Shown in pieces: positions 35,582 to 44,301 of a stretch of 64,000 bases of DNA (within the stretch, counting starts at the first letter, position 1; the number at the start of each line of letters is the position of its first letter). The notes beneath the pieces were generated by a model, which was not told the DNA's origin, did not search any database, and saw only the letters and a program-made list of their open reading frames with translations. A program made the position numbers and the translations under genes. The DNA is from Oscillospiraceae bacterium (GTDB lineage Bacteria; Bacillota; Clostridia; Oscillospirales; Acutalibacteraceae), in assembly GCA_022650455.1 (NCBI GenBank), contig JALCPO010000001.1, forward strand, positions 62,001 to 126,000, written 5' to 3'.

Positions 35582-35788
35582 ATGACCCTGGTGATTTTTC
35601 TCACTTTTTTTACAGTCGTCGTATGGGTGGACCTTCGGCGGGTTCTGCAAGAAAAGGCAAAGAAAAAATATCTGTGGTTTGCACTTTTCGCTTATACAGC
35701 GGCCTTGGTTGTGAACATCATGATCGACAGCGGAATGGACATCCCCAGCTTTTCCGGGGCGGCGGAACAACTTTTGCCGAAACTATGA
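35582..35788 (+). CDS. Small membrane protein in the gerK operon, 68 aa
   Basis: Two hydrophobic helices (LVIFLTFFTVVVWV and YLWFALFAYTAALVVNIMI) flank a basic RRVLQEKAKKK loop. It starts two bases after the gerKC stop and precedes gerKB by 34 bases. It is too short for a receptor subunit. Some Clostridia and Bacilli carry an extra small D-type membrane protein in ger operons that tunes receptor activity; this one may be analogous, but I see no sequence signature that proves it. Confidence 0.65.
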   Translation: MTLVIFLTFFTVVVWVDLRRVLQEKAKKKYLWFALFAYTAALVVNIMIDSGMDIPSFSGAAEQLLPKL

Positions 35789-35822
35789 GACGAATCAAGC
35801 TGAAAATGGAGAGGGTTGTGTT

Positions 35823-36986
35823 TTGAGCGATCACGATCACCGAACGGAGCATAAGATTACCGCCAGACAGATGGAAGACATGGTGGCTCTCACCCTGATC
35901 TCCAGCACGGTTGTCACCGGTTCCTCCGACATAGCGGAGCAGGACACCTGGTTCTGTATGCTCGTCGCCTTTGCCCTTGTGATTCCAATGCTCTGGGTCC
36001 ACTCGCAGATTCTGGAGCTCTACCCGGGAAGGGATTACTATGGGAATATCCTGCGGGCCTGCGGACCGGTCGCCGGGAAAGCGGTCCTTGCCGCCCTGCT
36101 GCTTTATTCGCTGCTGCTTGGCTCCATGTACCTGCGGGTGTTCGGCGAATTCATCCATACCCTGAACATGCCGGAAACACCGCTCATCGTCATTCTGTGC
36201 GCGATTGCCGCCACAGTGATCTATACGCTGAAAAACCGGCTGTATGTGGTCGCCCGCCTGTCGAAGTTTATGATTCTTGTGCTGATTTTTTCCATTCTCA
36301 TCAGCGGAATCCTGGGAATCGGAAAAATGGATTTCAACAATCTCAAGCCCGTGCTGCAGAGGGGATTTGAACCGATCTACCGGGGCTCGCTCCTGATTTT
36401 TGCCCTGCCGATGGGGGAAGTGGTCGCCTGCGGTCCCCTGTTCGGCGGCCTGGACCGGAAAAGCAAGATATTTCCGACCCTTTTGAAGGGGACCGTGATC
36501 GCCGTTCTTGCCCTTCTGTTCGCCAACGTCCGCAATCTGCTGATTCTCGGAAGGGCCGCTACAATTTTCACTTTTGTCTCTTATGAATGCGTCAGCACGA
36601 TCTCTATCGGCGAATTCCTCACGAGGTTCGAAGTCCTCATCGGGTTCAACCTGCTTCTGGGGGGATTCGTGAAAACGTGCGTTTTTCTGTTCTCCACCTG
36701 CGAGGGAGTCGCGAAGCTGTTCGGCATGGACGACTACGAACCTCTGGCCGCGCCCTGCATGCTGCTGATGCTTACGATTTCCCAGATTGTTTATGCCAAC
36801 ATGGAAGAAGTTTTCAATTGTGAGGAGTACCTTCCCTACGCTTCGCTCCCGTTCCAGGTGGCCCTGCCCGTGGCCGTCCTGATTGTGGGAAAGATACGGC
36901 TTGCCGGAAAGAAGAAACGGAGAAAGCCGAAGAAGCAGATCTGCACCGTGCCGTCCGCCGAAAGCGGCGCGGCGCAGGGGCCTTGA
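35823..36986 (+). CDS. gerKB: Spore germination receptor subunit B (GerAB/APC type)
   Basis: 387-residue permease-like B subunit of the amino acid-polyamine-organocation superfamily with about ten membrane helices. It starts with KITARQMEDMVALTLISST. Later blocks (IFALPMGEVVACGPLFGGL) fit GerAB. B subunits bind the germinant. The C-terminus is basic and short. TTG 35823 is used, behind GAGAGGG. It is the last gene of gerKA-gerKC-orf-gerKB, the same A-C-B order as Bacillus gerK. Confidence 0.92.
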   Translation: MSDHDHRTEHKITARQMEDMVALTLISSTVVTGSSDIAEQDTWFCMLVAFALVIPMLWVHSQILELYPGRDYYGNILRACGPVAGKAVLAALLLYSLLLGSMYLRVFGEFIHTLNMPETPLIVILCAIAATVIYTLKNRLYVVARLSKFMILVLIFSILISGILGIGKMDFNNLKPVLQRGFEPIYRGSLLIFALPMGEVVACGPLFGGLDRKSKIFPTLLKGTVIAVLALLFANVRNLLILGRAATIFTFVSYECVSTISIGEFLTRFEVLIGFNLLLGGFVKTCVFLFSTCEGVAKLFGMDDYEPLAAPCMLLMLTISQIVYANMEEVFNCEEYLPYASLPFQVALPVAVLIVGKIRLAGKKKRRKPKKQICTVPSAESGAAQGP

Positions 36987-37002
36987 GACGGACGGTTATG
37001 GA

Positions 37003-37034
37003 TTCAGCCCCCGCGGCGTGCCGCGGGGGCTGAA
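37003..37034 (+). terminator. Hairpin after gerKB
   Basis: TTCAGCCCCCGCGG / CCGCGGGGGCTGAA, a 14-bp stem with a CGTG loop. No U-tract follows on either strand, so it is at best a factor-assisted terminator or an RNA-end stabiliser. Confidence 0.5.
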
Positions 37035-37072
37035 CCTGCGTTCCGGGGGAAGCCGAATATTTACAAATTTTC

Positions 37073-37101
37073 TTTATTTTTTGTTTTTGCCATGCTATAA
37101 T
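37073..37101 (+). promoter_or_regulatory. secA promoter
   Basis: Weak -35 TTTATT, 17-base spacer, consensus TATAAT with an extended -10 (TGC before it). It lies about 100 bases upstream of secA. Confidence 0.65.
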
Positions 37102-37202
37102 TATTTTGTGTATCGGAATCGTTTCCGCGGCTTTCGGGCCGTTTGGGGATTTTCATAGCGGAACAACATCCGCCCGCGCGACAATCTTTTGAGGTGAAAT
37201 GC

Positions 37203-39959
37203 ATGAATCCTATCCTGTCCGCCCTTTTTGGCGGCTACAGCAGGCGCGAGCTCAAGCGCATCCGCCCGCTGTGCAACGCCGTGCTTGACCGGGAAGACAA
37301 ATACCGGGCGCTGTCGGACGAAGAGATGAAAGCGCAGACCCCGGCGCTGAAGGAACGGCTGGCCGGCGGCGAAACGCTCGACGACATCCTGCCCGACGCG
37401 TTTGCCGTGTGCCGCGAAGCCTCCGACCGCGTCCTCGGCATGCGCCATTTCCCCGTGCAGATCCTGGGCGGCATCGTGCTGCACCAGGGCCGCATCGCCG
37501 AAATGAAGACCGGCGAAGGCAAAACGCTCGTCGCCACCCTCCCGGCGTACCTGAACGGGCTTGCCGGCAAGGGCGTCCATATTGTCACCGTCAACGATTA
37601 CCTGGCGCGCCGCGACTCGGAATGGATGGGCAAGATCTACCGCTTCCTCGGCCTTTCCGTGGGCCTGGTCGTCCACGACCTGGACAACGCCCAGCGCAAG
37701 CAGGCCTACGCCGCCGACATCACCTACGGCACCAACAATGAGTTCGGGTTCGACTACCTGCGCGACAACATGGTTATCTATAAGGACGACAAAGTGCAGC
37801 GCGGCCACAGCTACGCCATCGTCGACGAAGTGGACTCCATCCTCATCGACGAGGCGCGCACCCCGCTGATCATCTCCGGCCCGGGCGACCAGTCCACGGA
37901 GATGTATCATGTCGCGGACGCCTTCGCCAAAAAGCTGCGGTGCGTGAAGGTCGCCGAGCTGAACGACAAGGAAGACAACGACACGCTTTACAAGGACGCC
38001 GACTATATTGTGGACGAGAAGGCCAAGACGGCCACGCTCACACAGAACGGCGTGAAAAAGGCCGAGGCGTTTTTCAAGATTTCCAATCTGACGGATGCGG
38101 AGAACATCCCCGTCCAGCACTACGTCAATCAGGCCGTCAAGGCCCGCGGCGTCATGCGGAAGGACATCGACTACGTCGTCAAGGACGGCGAGGTCATCAT
38201 CGTGGACGAGTTTACCGGCCGCCTGATGTACGGCCGCCGCTACAACGAGGGCCTGCACCAGGCCATCGAGGCGAAGGAAGGCGTGAAGGTCGCCCGGGAG
38301 AGCAAGACGCTTGCGACCATCACGTTCCAGAACTACTTCCGCATGTACGGCAAGCTCTCCGGCATGACCGGCACCGCCATGACGGAAGAGGCGGAGTTCC
38401 GCGAGATCTATAAGCTCGACATCGTCGAGATCCCGACGAACAAGCCGATGGTCCGCAAGGATCTGCCGGACGTGGTCTATAAAACGGAGAAGGCTAAGTT
38501 CCGCGCGGTCATCAACGACATTGTGGAGCACCACAAAACCGGCCAGCCGGTGCTGGTCGGCACCATTTCCATCGAAAAATCCGAGGAGCTCAGCTCCCTG
38601 CTGAAAAAGCAGGGCGTTCCGCACGAGGTGCTGAACGCGAAGTTCCACGAGAAGGAAGCGCAGATCGTCGCGCAGGCGGGCCGCAAAAACGCCGTGACCA
38701 TCGCCACGAACATGGCCGGCCGCGGCACCGACATCGTGCTGGGCGGCAACCCGGAGTACATGGCGAAGGCCGAGATGCGCAAGCAGGGCGTCCCGGACGA
38801 ACTGATCGCCGAGGCGGACGCTTACGCCGAAACCGACAATGCCGACATCCTCAAAGCGCGAGAAACCTTCCGGGACCTCGTTGAAAAGTACAAGAAACAG
38901 ACGAAGGCCGAGGCGGAGGACGTCAAGGCCGCGGGGGGCCTGTACATCATCGGCACCGAGCGGCACGAGTCCCGCCGCATCGACAACCAGCTGCGCGGGC
39001 GCTCCGGCCGCCAGGGCGACCCCGGCATGAGCCGGTTCTACATCTCCCTGGAGGACGACCTGATGCGCCTGTTCGGCGGCGACCGCATCACCGCCCTGAT
39101 GGAGCGCCTCAAGGTCGACGAGGACACGCCCATCGAGCACAAGCTGCTTTCCAACACGATTGAAAACGCCCAGAAGAAGATCGAGGGGCGCAACTTTGCC
39201 ATCCGCAAGAGCGTCCTTCAGTTCGACGACGTCATGAACCGCCAGCGCGAGATCATTTACAGCCAGCGCGACCAGGTCCTCAACGGCGCGGACATTAAGG
39301 ATAAGATCCTGAATATGATCGACCAGGCCATCGAGGCGCAGGTCAAACAGTTTATGCCCGCCGATTCCGAGAGGGATTCCTGGAACCTGGAGGGCTTGCG
39401 CGACCGCTACATGGGCTGGCTGCTGGGCCCGGACGACCTTGTGTACACGGCGGAAGAAAAAGTCCGCCTGGAGCCCGACGATGTGAAGAACGAGCTGACG
39501 CAGAAGGCCCATGAGCTGTATGAGAAGCGGGAGCAGCAGTTCGGCTCCAAAATCATGCGCGAGCTGGAGCGCGTGATTCTGCTGAAAAACGTCGACACCG
39601 AGTGGATGGACCACATCGACGCGATGGACGAACTGCAGAAGGGCATCCGCCTGCGCGCCTACGGCCAGAAAGACCCGGTCGTGGAGTACCGCATGGAAGG
39701 CTTCGACATGTTCGACGCGATGATCGCCACCATCCGGGAGAACACGGCGCGCATGATGCTGACCGTCCAGCTCCGCACCGCGGAAGAGCCGAAGCGCGAG
39801 CAGGTCGCGAAACCGACCGGCACGGGCGGGGGAGACGACTCCGGCCGGCCGGCCAAGCGCATGCCGATCCGCAAGAAGAAAAAGCCGGGCCGCAACGACC
39901 CCTGCCCCTGCGGGAGCGGCAAGAAGTACAAGAACTGCTGCGGCCGATACGAAAACTGA
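37203..39959 (+). CDS. secA: Preprotein translocase ATPase SecA
   Basis: 918-residue motor that pushes preproteins through SecYEG. NBD1 shows Walker [13 protein letters not shown] (about 100) and Walker B with [12 protein letters not shown]. The preprotein crosslinking domain and NBD2 ([14 protein letters not shown]) follow. The C-terminal SEC-C zinc motif [14 protein letters not shown] binds SecB or ribosome. ATG 37203 ([20 protein letters not shown]) follows GAGGTG. A single gene bounded by its promoter and a bidirectional terminator. Confidence 0.98.
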   Translation: MNPILSALFGGYSRRELKRIRPLCNAVLDREDKYRALSDEEMKAQTPALKERLAGGETLDDILPDAFAVCREASDRVLGMRHFPVQILGGIVLHQGRIAEMKTGEGKTLVATLPAYLNGLAGKGVHIVTVNDYLARRDSEWMGKIYRFLGLSVGLVVHDLDNAQRKQAYAADITYGTNNEFGFDYLRDNMVIYKDDKVQRGHSYAIVDEVDSILIDEARTPLIISGPGDQSTEMYHVADAFAKKLRCVKVAELNDKEDNDTLYKDADYIVDEKAKTATLTQNGVKKAEAFFKISNLTDAENIPVQHYVNQAVKARGVMRKDIDYVVKDGEVIIVDEFTGRLMYGRRYNEGLHQAIEAKEGVKVARESKTLATITFQNYFRMYGKLSGMTGTAMTEEAEFREIYKLDIVEIPTNKPMVRKDLPDVVYKTEKAKFRAVINDIVEHHKTGQPVLVGTISIEKSEELSSLLKKQGVPHEVLNAKFHEKEAQIVAQAGRKNAVTIATNMAGRGTDIVLGGNPEYMAKAEMRKQGVPDELIAEADAYAETDNADILKARETFRDLVEKYKKQTKAEAEDVKAAGGLYIIGTERHESRRIDNQLRGRSGRQGDPGMSRFYISLEDDLMRLFGGDRITALMERLKVDEDTPIEHKLLSNTIENAQKKIEGRNFAIRKSVLQFDDVMNRQREIIYSQRDQVLNGADIKDKILNMIDQAIEAQVKQFMPADSERDSWNLEGLRDRYMGWLLGPDDLVYTAEEKVRLEPDDVKNELTQKAHELYEKREQQFGSKIMRELERVILLKNVDTEWMDHIDAMDELQKGIRLRAYGQKDPVVEYRMEGFDMFDAMIATIRENTARMMLTVQLRTAEEPKREQVAKPTGTGGGDDSGRPAKRMPIRKKKKPGRNDPCPCGSGKKYKNCCGRYEN

Positions 39960-39996
39960 AAAAGGCCGCCGTGCCGTCCGGTACGGCGGCCTTTTT
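39958..39996. terminator. Bidirectional terminator between secA and the glycosyltransferase-like gene
   Basis: AAGGCCGCCGT / ACGGCGGCCTT stem, followed by TTTTTG on + and TTTTTC on -. It serves both convergent genes. Confidence 0.88.
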
Positions 39997-40016
39997 GCGC
40001 CCTGGGACGGGAAAAG

Positions 40017-41252
40017 TCAGCGCACGGCCCGCATCATCCGGCCCCACGCTTTGCGCGCGTCCCGGAACTGCCGGTCGTGCCTCTGCACGTTCCGGTCGTA
40101 GAAGTCCAGCTCGTCGAGCAGGCTCCGGAAGTCGCCGCACTCAAAATAGGCGCAGATTTTCGGGAGCACGGACTTCAGTTCCCCGCGGATTTCCCGGATG
40201 CGTTCCGCGTAATGGCCCGGGTCAGTCAAATATACGTACAGCGGCTTATACCGGACCCAGCCGACGCAGGTGCGGTAAAACCGCGCCGTCACCCGGGCGC
40301 TGTCCGCCCGGACGTGCTTCAGGCGGGTCGGAAGCACCCCGTCCGTCAGGTGCGGGTACGCCCCGAACCCGTCGTGGAACGTATAGCACGGAACCCGGAG
40401 AACTTTGCGGTCGCCCAGGCAGGTGCTGAGGAAGGTGTCCTCGCCCCTTGCCCCCGGCGGGTTGTAAAACGGGAAGACCCGTTCCGGCCGGGTGAGGTTG
40501 ACGCACAGGTTGGAGCCGGTGATGAATTTGCAGTGGTTCCGCTCGGGAATTTCCCGGGCGGATTTTCCGAGCAGAACGCCGGCGTCGGCGTAGGTCACGC
40601 CGCCGTTCCGGATGACGCTGCGCATGGAATCCCAGTTCAGGACGTCGTTGCTCAGGGCCTCGATGAAGAGGCGGAAGTCCCGCTCCGTCAGGGTATGGTT
40701 GAACTCGATGTACGGCACCGGGGAGATATAGCCGCAGTGGTAGCCGTTCGTGAGGTCGGCGTCGGGCAGGAACTTCAGGTGGCAGGGGAGGACGTGCTGC
40801 CCGCCCCAGACGGAAGCGGAGCGCGTGCCCGCAACGGCGAGCGGGTATTCGTCGTCGTCCAGGAACAGCAGGGAGTCCATGCCGCTTTTCAGGGCGGCGT
40901 ACAGAATCGCGTTGCGTTTTGCGGAGTAGCCGCTTCCGAACAGGACGCGCGCCGTGTCCCCGTTCAGGATCCGGGCGTCCACCAGCTCGTCCCGGATCTT
41001 TTTCATCCGGTTTGTCCCGATGAAATGGATCGTCCGGAACCGCTCGGTGATTTCCCGGCCGAGCAGCGTGTAGTCGCAGGACTTTGTGTTGGCGTATTTC
41101 AGGTCGTAGGCTACGAACAGATTCAGGTCAACCCGGTCCCGGTCCGGGAGGCCGCATTCGCGCCAGTTGTAGACATATGTTTTCAGAACCTTTTTGAAAT
41201 TTTTGCGGCCGGTTGCAAACCCGATGCCCATATGGATCCTGCGGTTCGCCAC
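40017..41252 (-). CDS. Glycosyltransferase-like protein (GT-A fold suspected)
   Basis: 411-residue soluble protein. The segment SGYSAKRNAILYAALKSGMDSLLFLDDDEYPL looks like a GT-A donor site: a run of small helices followed by a hydrophobic strand ending in DDD, the metal-binding DxD. Later GEDTFLSTCLGDRK resembles the acceptor/catalytic ED motif of GT2-like enzymes, and VPCYTFHDGFG has the late His. The acceptor is unknown; surface polysaccharide or glycolipid are options. The start is GTG 41252 after AAGGA. Repeated AAGTTGT words lie upstream. Single gene. Confidence 0.6.
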   Translation of the reverse strand: MANRRIHMGIGFATGRKNFKKVLKTYVYNWRECGLPDRDRVDLNLFVAYDLKYANTKSCDYTLLGREITERFRTIHFIGTNRMKKIRDELVDARILNGDTARVLFGSGYSAKRNAILYAALKSGMDSLLFLDDDEYPLAVAGTRSASVWGGQHVLPCHLKFLPDADLTNGYHCGYISPVPYIEFNHTLTERDFRLFIEALSNDVLNWDSMRSVIRNGGVTYADAGVLLGKSAREIPERNHCKFITGSNLCVNLTRPERVFPFYNPPGARGEDTFLSTCLGDRKVLRVPCYTFHDGFGAYPHLTDGVLPTRLKHVRADSARVTARFYRTCVGWVRYKPLYVYLTDPGHYAERIREIRGELKSVLPKICAYFECGDFRSLLDELDFYDRNVQRHDRQFRDARKAWGRMMRAVR

Positions 41253-41310
41253 TTTGCGTCATTCCTTTCCTGAAATTCCTTCCGGTCCGCCGAAACCCGA
41301 AAGAGACAAT

Positions 41311-41389
41311 CTTACAACAAGTTGTAAGTTGTCGAAAACGGTAAAATGGGATATTATTACAGACAACTTATTCATAAAAATAAAGTTGT
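41311..41389. promoter_or_regulatory. Cluster of AAGTTGT / ACAACTT words upstream of the glycosyltransferase-like gene
   Basis: CTTACAAC-AA-GTTGTAAG (41311-41328) is a perfect palindrome. AAGTTGT occurs in tandem at 41319 and 41326, ACAACTT at 41363, and AAGTTGT again at 41383, the last two forming an inverted repeat. The block is AT-rich and lies 60-140 bases upstream of the - strand gene, a suitable operator position. Confidence 0.5.
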
Positions 41390-41435
41390 TACTTATCATT
41401 ATAGTAGAAAAACGGGAGGTTGTCAACAAAATCCA

Positions 41436-41475
41436 CAAAAAACAGACGGCCCCACCGTTTGAATCGGTGAAGCCG
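41436..41475 (-). terminator. Terminator of the GntR-RCK regulator gene
   Basis: On the - strand CGGCTTCACCG / CGGTGGGGCCG (two G-U pairs) with a 7-base loop, then TCTGTTTTTT. Confidence 0.75.
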
Positions 41476-41489
41476 CCCGGAAGGGAAGG

Positions 41490-42125
41490 TCAGACCGTCT
41501 GCCGCAGAAAGGCGTTGAAACGCTCAATCACATTGGCGTCGCCGACGATCAGGACGCGGTCGTTCTGGTCGAACGCATAGTACGGACCGGGGGAAACGAT
41601 AATGTTGTTGTCCTGGATGACGCCGATGATGGTTGCGCCCGTATTGTGCCAGACCTGAAGGTCGCCGATGCTTTTTCCGACGACGTGGGAGCGCGGCGGA
41701 AGCGAAACCTCAACCGGCGTGATGACGTCGGAGCGCCGGTATTTGTACATGTCGATGATTTTTTCCGCGAGGGCGATATATTCCTTTTCCAGCGCGCAGC
41801 GCCTGTCGGCCAGGAGGGAAAGCTGGACGCGCATGTCGCTTACGCTTTCGTCCTCCTTAAAGCTTTTTACGAACCGGATCGCCTGCTCTTTGGAAACGAC
41901 GACGATGCCGCTCCCCAGCAGGATTTCGACAACTTTTTTGTCGGACAGGATGGACATGGCCCGTCGTATGGTTTCGGGCGAGACCTTATATTCGGACGCC
42001 AGGAGAGACCGGCCTTTCAGCTTTTCGCCTTCCCGGATGTCGCCGGACGCGATCCTGGCGGAAAGATCGACCGCGATTTTCAGGTACCGCGGAATCGTAT
42101 ACTGCATCGGACTGGGCATTTTCAT
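41490..42125 (-). CDS. GntR-type regulator with C-terminal RCK_C (TrkA_C) domain, BusR-like
   Basis: About 211 residues. The N-terminal winged helix (RYLKIAVDLSARIASGDIRE, LASEYKVSPETIRRAMSILSDK) is GntR-type. A helical linker (about 85-125) follows, then an RCK_C domain (PRSHVVGKSIGDLQVW, GATIIGVIQDNNIIVSPGP, DRVLIVGD). This domain order is that of BusR, the c-di-AMP-binding repressor of the glycine-betaine transporter in lactococci and streptococci. A c-di-AMP or K+ response is therefore plausible but not shown. No transporter is adjacent. It is divergent from aroF across a shared palindrome. Confidence 0.8.
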   Translation of the reverse strand: MKMPSPMQYTIPRYLKIAVDLSARIASGDIREGEKLKGRSLLASEYKVSPETIRRAMSILSDKKVVEILLGSGIVVVSKEQAIRFVKSFKEDESVSDMRVQLSLLADRRCALEKEYIALAEKIIDMYKYRRSDVITPVEVSLPPRSHVVGKSIGDLQVWHNTGATIIGVIQDNNIIVSPGPYYAFDQNDRVLIVGDANVIERFNAFLRQTV

Positions 42126-42313
42126 CAACAGCTTTCTGAAACGGATCGTCCCATCCCGGGGAAGGGCGCGGGGCCGCTGCGGTTTGGGCCAACGTTGATT
42201 ATAGCATCAATAAATCCGATTATCAATGGGGAGAATGCCGTTCCGCGGACGGAATCCCGGAAACCGCCCGGGAAGCGGCGGACCGAAAGCCGGGAGGCTT
42301 CTCTCTGCCCCAC

Positions 42314-42347
42314 TTGCTATTTTACGCTTTAAAGTGTAAAATAGCAG
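42314..42347. promoter_or_regulatory. aroF promoter embedded in a 32-bp palindrome
   Basis: TTGCTA (42314-42319), 17 bases, TAAAAT (42337-42342) form a promoter toward aroF. The whole element lies in a near-perfect 16+16 palindrome (42315-42346) with a single mismatched pair. By symmetry the opposite strand carries CTGCTA-N17-TAAAAT toward the GntR-RCK gene. One bound dimer would block both promoters. Confidence 0.65.
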
Positions 42348-42421
42348 GGACGGCCTCTTTCGCTTTCCCGCATCCGGCGGGACGGAAACGGCCGTGATTC
42401 CAATCGATGGGAGCTTCTGCA

Positions 42422-43435
42422 ATGATTATCGTAATGAAACGGTCCTGCACCGAGCGGGACGTCGACCAGGTCGTCCGGGTCTTGAAGGAGCACGGGCTGG
42501 GCGCGAATCTGTCCACCGGCTCGCAGGCGACCATCGTGGGCGTGCTGGGGGACAAGACCCGCCTGCGCGGCGTCAACCTGGAGCTGATGGACGGCGTGGA
42601 GAAATGCGTGCCCATCATGCATTCCTATAAGCTGGCGAGCCGCGAAATGGTCCCCGAGGGCCGCACCGTCCGTGTGGGAAGGGAAGTCATCGGCGCCAAA
42701 AAGCTCTGCATGATCGCCGGTCCCTGCGCGGTGGAGAGCGAGGAGCAGATGATGAAGGCGGCGGCCGGAGTCAAGGCGGCGGGGGCGGCTTTCCTGCGCG
42801 GCGGTGCGTACAAGCCCCGCACGTCGCCGTATTCGTTTCAGGGCATGGAAGAGGAAGGGCTGAAGATACTCCGGAAGGCGGCGGACGCCTATGGCCTGAA
42901 AACCGTGACGGAGATCACCGACCACGACCTGATCGAAACCGCCGCGCCGTACTGCGACATGTTCCAGATCGGCGCGCGCAACATGCAGAATTTCCGCCTT
43001 CTGAAAGCCGTCGGCCGCACGAAGACCCCCGTGCTTTTAAAACGCGGCATCGCGAACACCATTGAGGAATGGCTCGATGCCGCCGAGTATATTATGAGCG
43101 AGGGGAACTGCGGCGTCGTCCTCTGCGAACGCGGAATCCGCACGTTTGAGACCGCCACCCGCAACACACTGGACATTTCCGCCGTTCCGGTCGTGCGCGA
43201 ACGGAGCTGCCTGCCGATTCTCATCGACCCGTCGCACGCCGCCGGGAAAGCCGCTTACGTCGAGTCGCTTTCGCTCGCGGGCATCGCCGCGGGCGCGGAC
43301 GGCCTGATCATCGAAGTGCACCCGAACCCGAGGCAGGCGCTCAGCGACGCCGCCCAGCAGCTTACGCCGGAAGCATACGGGGAGCTGTTCCAAAAAGTCC
43401 GCCGTGTTGCCGCGGCCGTCGGCCGGGAAATCTGA
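42422..43435 (+). CDS. aroF: 3-deoxy-7-phosphoheptulonate synthase (DAHP synthase, type I-beta)
   Basis: 337 residues. Condenses PEP and erythrose-4-phosphate, the first step of the shikimate pathway. An N-terminal ferredoxin-like regulatory domain (MIIVMKRSCTERDVDQVVRV, residues 1-70) as in Thermotoga DAHP synthase suggests Tyr/Phe feedback control. The barrel shows IAGPCAVESEEQ, LRGGAYKPRTSPYSFQG and LPILIDPSHAAGK with substrate and metal residues. ATG 42422 is chosen because GGGAG lies 8 bases upstream. Single gene. Confidence 0.95.
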   Translation: MIIVMKRSCTERDVDQVVRVLKEHGLGANLSTGSQATIVGVLGDKTRLRGVNLELMDGVEKCVPIMHSYKLASREMVPEGRTVRVGREVIGAKKLCMIAGPCAVESEEQMMKAAAGVKAAGAAFLRGGAYKPRTSPYSFQGMEEEGLKILRKAADAYGLKTVTEITDHDLIETAAPYCDMFQIGARNMQNFRLLKAVGRTKTPVLLKRGIANTIEEWLDAAEYIMSEGNCGVVLCERGIRTFETATRNTLDISAVPVVRERSCLPILIDPSHAAGKAAYVESLSLAGIAAGADGLIIEVHPNPRQALSDAAQQLTPEAYGELFQKVRRVAAAVGREI

Positions 43436-43448
43436 GCCGTTCCTCTTT

Positions 43449-43673
43449 CTATATATAATAGAAAAGGAGCGGGAAGATTTCGGCGCATCCCGGCGCGGGG
43501 ATTTTCCTTTTTTCCCCGCGGTTTTCCTTCCTATTATATAGAGGAATATGAAAGGGGTGGAGGCAGCCGTTTTTCCCAGGGCTGTTTCCGCGTTTCCGGC
43601 GGTTCGGAAGCCGCCGGAAACCGGTTCCCCTTTCCCGGTTCCGGGCAGGATCCGGGACCATTTTCTGCTGCAA
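43449..43673. other. Structured intergenic region between aroF and bioY
   Basis: Two AT-rich inverted arms, CTATATATAATAG (43449-43461) and CTATTATATAG (43531-43541), flank a GC hairpin CGCGGGGA / TCCCCGCG with T-runs. A second 10-bp hairpin TTTCCGGCGG / CCGCCGGAAA lies near 43592-43620. These may terminate aroF. No gene is seen, although TATAAT followed by AAAGGAG (43452-43469) mimics a promoter and ribosome site. Confidence 0.45.
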
Positions 43674-43727
43674 TTGTAAACTTTAAAAATGAAATTAGTT
43701 GACAATTTGGCGAAACTTTCCTATACT
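43674..43727 (+). promoter_or_regulatory. BirA operator and bioY promoter
   Basis: TTGTAAACT-N14-AGTTGACAA (43674-43705) matches the Firmicute BirA box (one mismatch between arms). Its right arm contains the -35 TTGACA (43699-43704); 17 bases later is TATACT (43722-43727). Biotinyl-AMP-loaded BirA should repress bioY here. Confidence 0.85.
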
Positions 43728-43749
43728 TAAGGGACAAGGAGGGATGAAA

Positions 43750-44301
43750 ATGAAAAAAACGTCAACCTTTCAACTGACGGCGTGGGCATTGTTCACGGCC
43801 CTGACCGCCGTGCTGGCCCAGTTCTCCATTCCCATCGGCCCGGTGCCGATTTCCCTGGCGACGCTTGCGGTCTACCTGGCGGGCGGAATTCTCGGCGCTG
43901 CCGGCGGCGCCGCCAGCCAGGCGGTTTATGTGCTGCTGGGCGCTGTGGGTGTCCCGGTATATGCCGGGTTCAGCGGGGGCGCCGGAGTCCTTGCGGGCCC
44001 GACCGGAGGCTACCTGGTCGGCTATGTGGTATGCGCGTGGATCGTGGGCGTCCTGGGGAGCCGCTTCCGCCGGAAAACGGTTCCGCTGGTTCTGGCGATG
44101 ATCCTCGGCACCACGGCCCTCTACTTCCTGGGGACGGTGTGGTTCCTGTTCGTCACGAAGCGCGGACTGTGGGAATCCCTGACGCTCTGCGTGTTCCCGT
44201 TCCTGCCGGGCGACGCGGCAAAAATCGTCGTTTCCGCCCTGCTTGCGCTGCAGCTCGGCAAGGTTTTTGACCGCATGCGCCCCGGAACGAGCGCGGCATG
44301 A
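43750..44301 (+). CDS. bioY: Biotin transporter BioY (ECF substrate-binding S component)
   Basis: 183-residue membrane protein with six helices. Family blocks are LTAVLAQFSIPIGPVPISL, LAGGILGAAGGAASQAVYVLLGAVGVPVYAGFSGG and GPTGGYLVGY, and FLPGDAAKIVVSA near the C-terminus. It binds biotin for an ECF module (energising subunits are elsewhere) or alone. ATG 43750 gives a 7-base gap from AAGGAGG. The ATG at 43744 would touch it. Repression by BirA is indicated by the operator. It overlaps the DUF1284 gene by four bases. Confidence 0.95.
   Translation: MKKTSTFQLTAWALFTALTAVLAQFSIPIGPVPISLATLAVYLAGGILGAAGGAASQAVYVLLGAVGVPVYAGFSGGAGVLAGPTGGYLVGYVVCAWIVGVLGSRFRRKTVPLVLAMILGTTALYFLGTVWFLFVTKRGLWESLTLCVFPFLPGDAAKIVVSALLALQLGKVFDRMRPGTSAA

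Noticed and set aside
37101-39614. 837-codon open frame on the - strand
   Set aside because: Antisense shadow of secA, same compositional reasons.
43437-43560. Small gene after TATAAT-AAAGGAG in the aroF-bioY gap
   Set aside because: No start codon at the right distance opens a frame of useful length; the segment is mostly inverted repeats.
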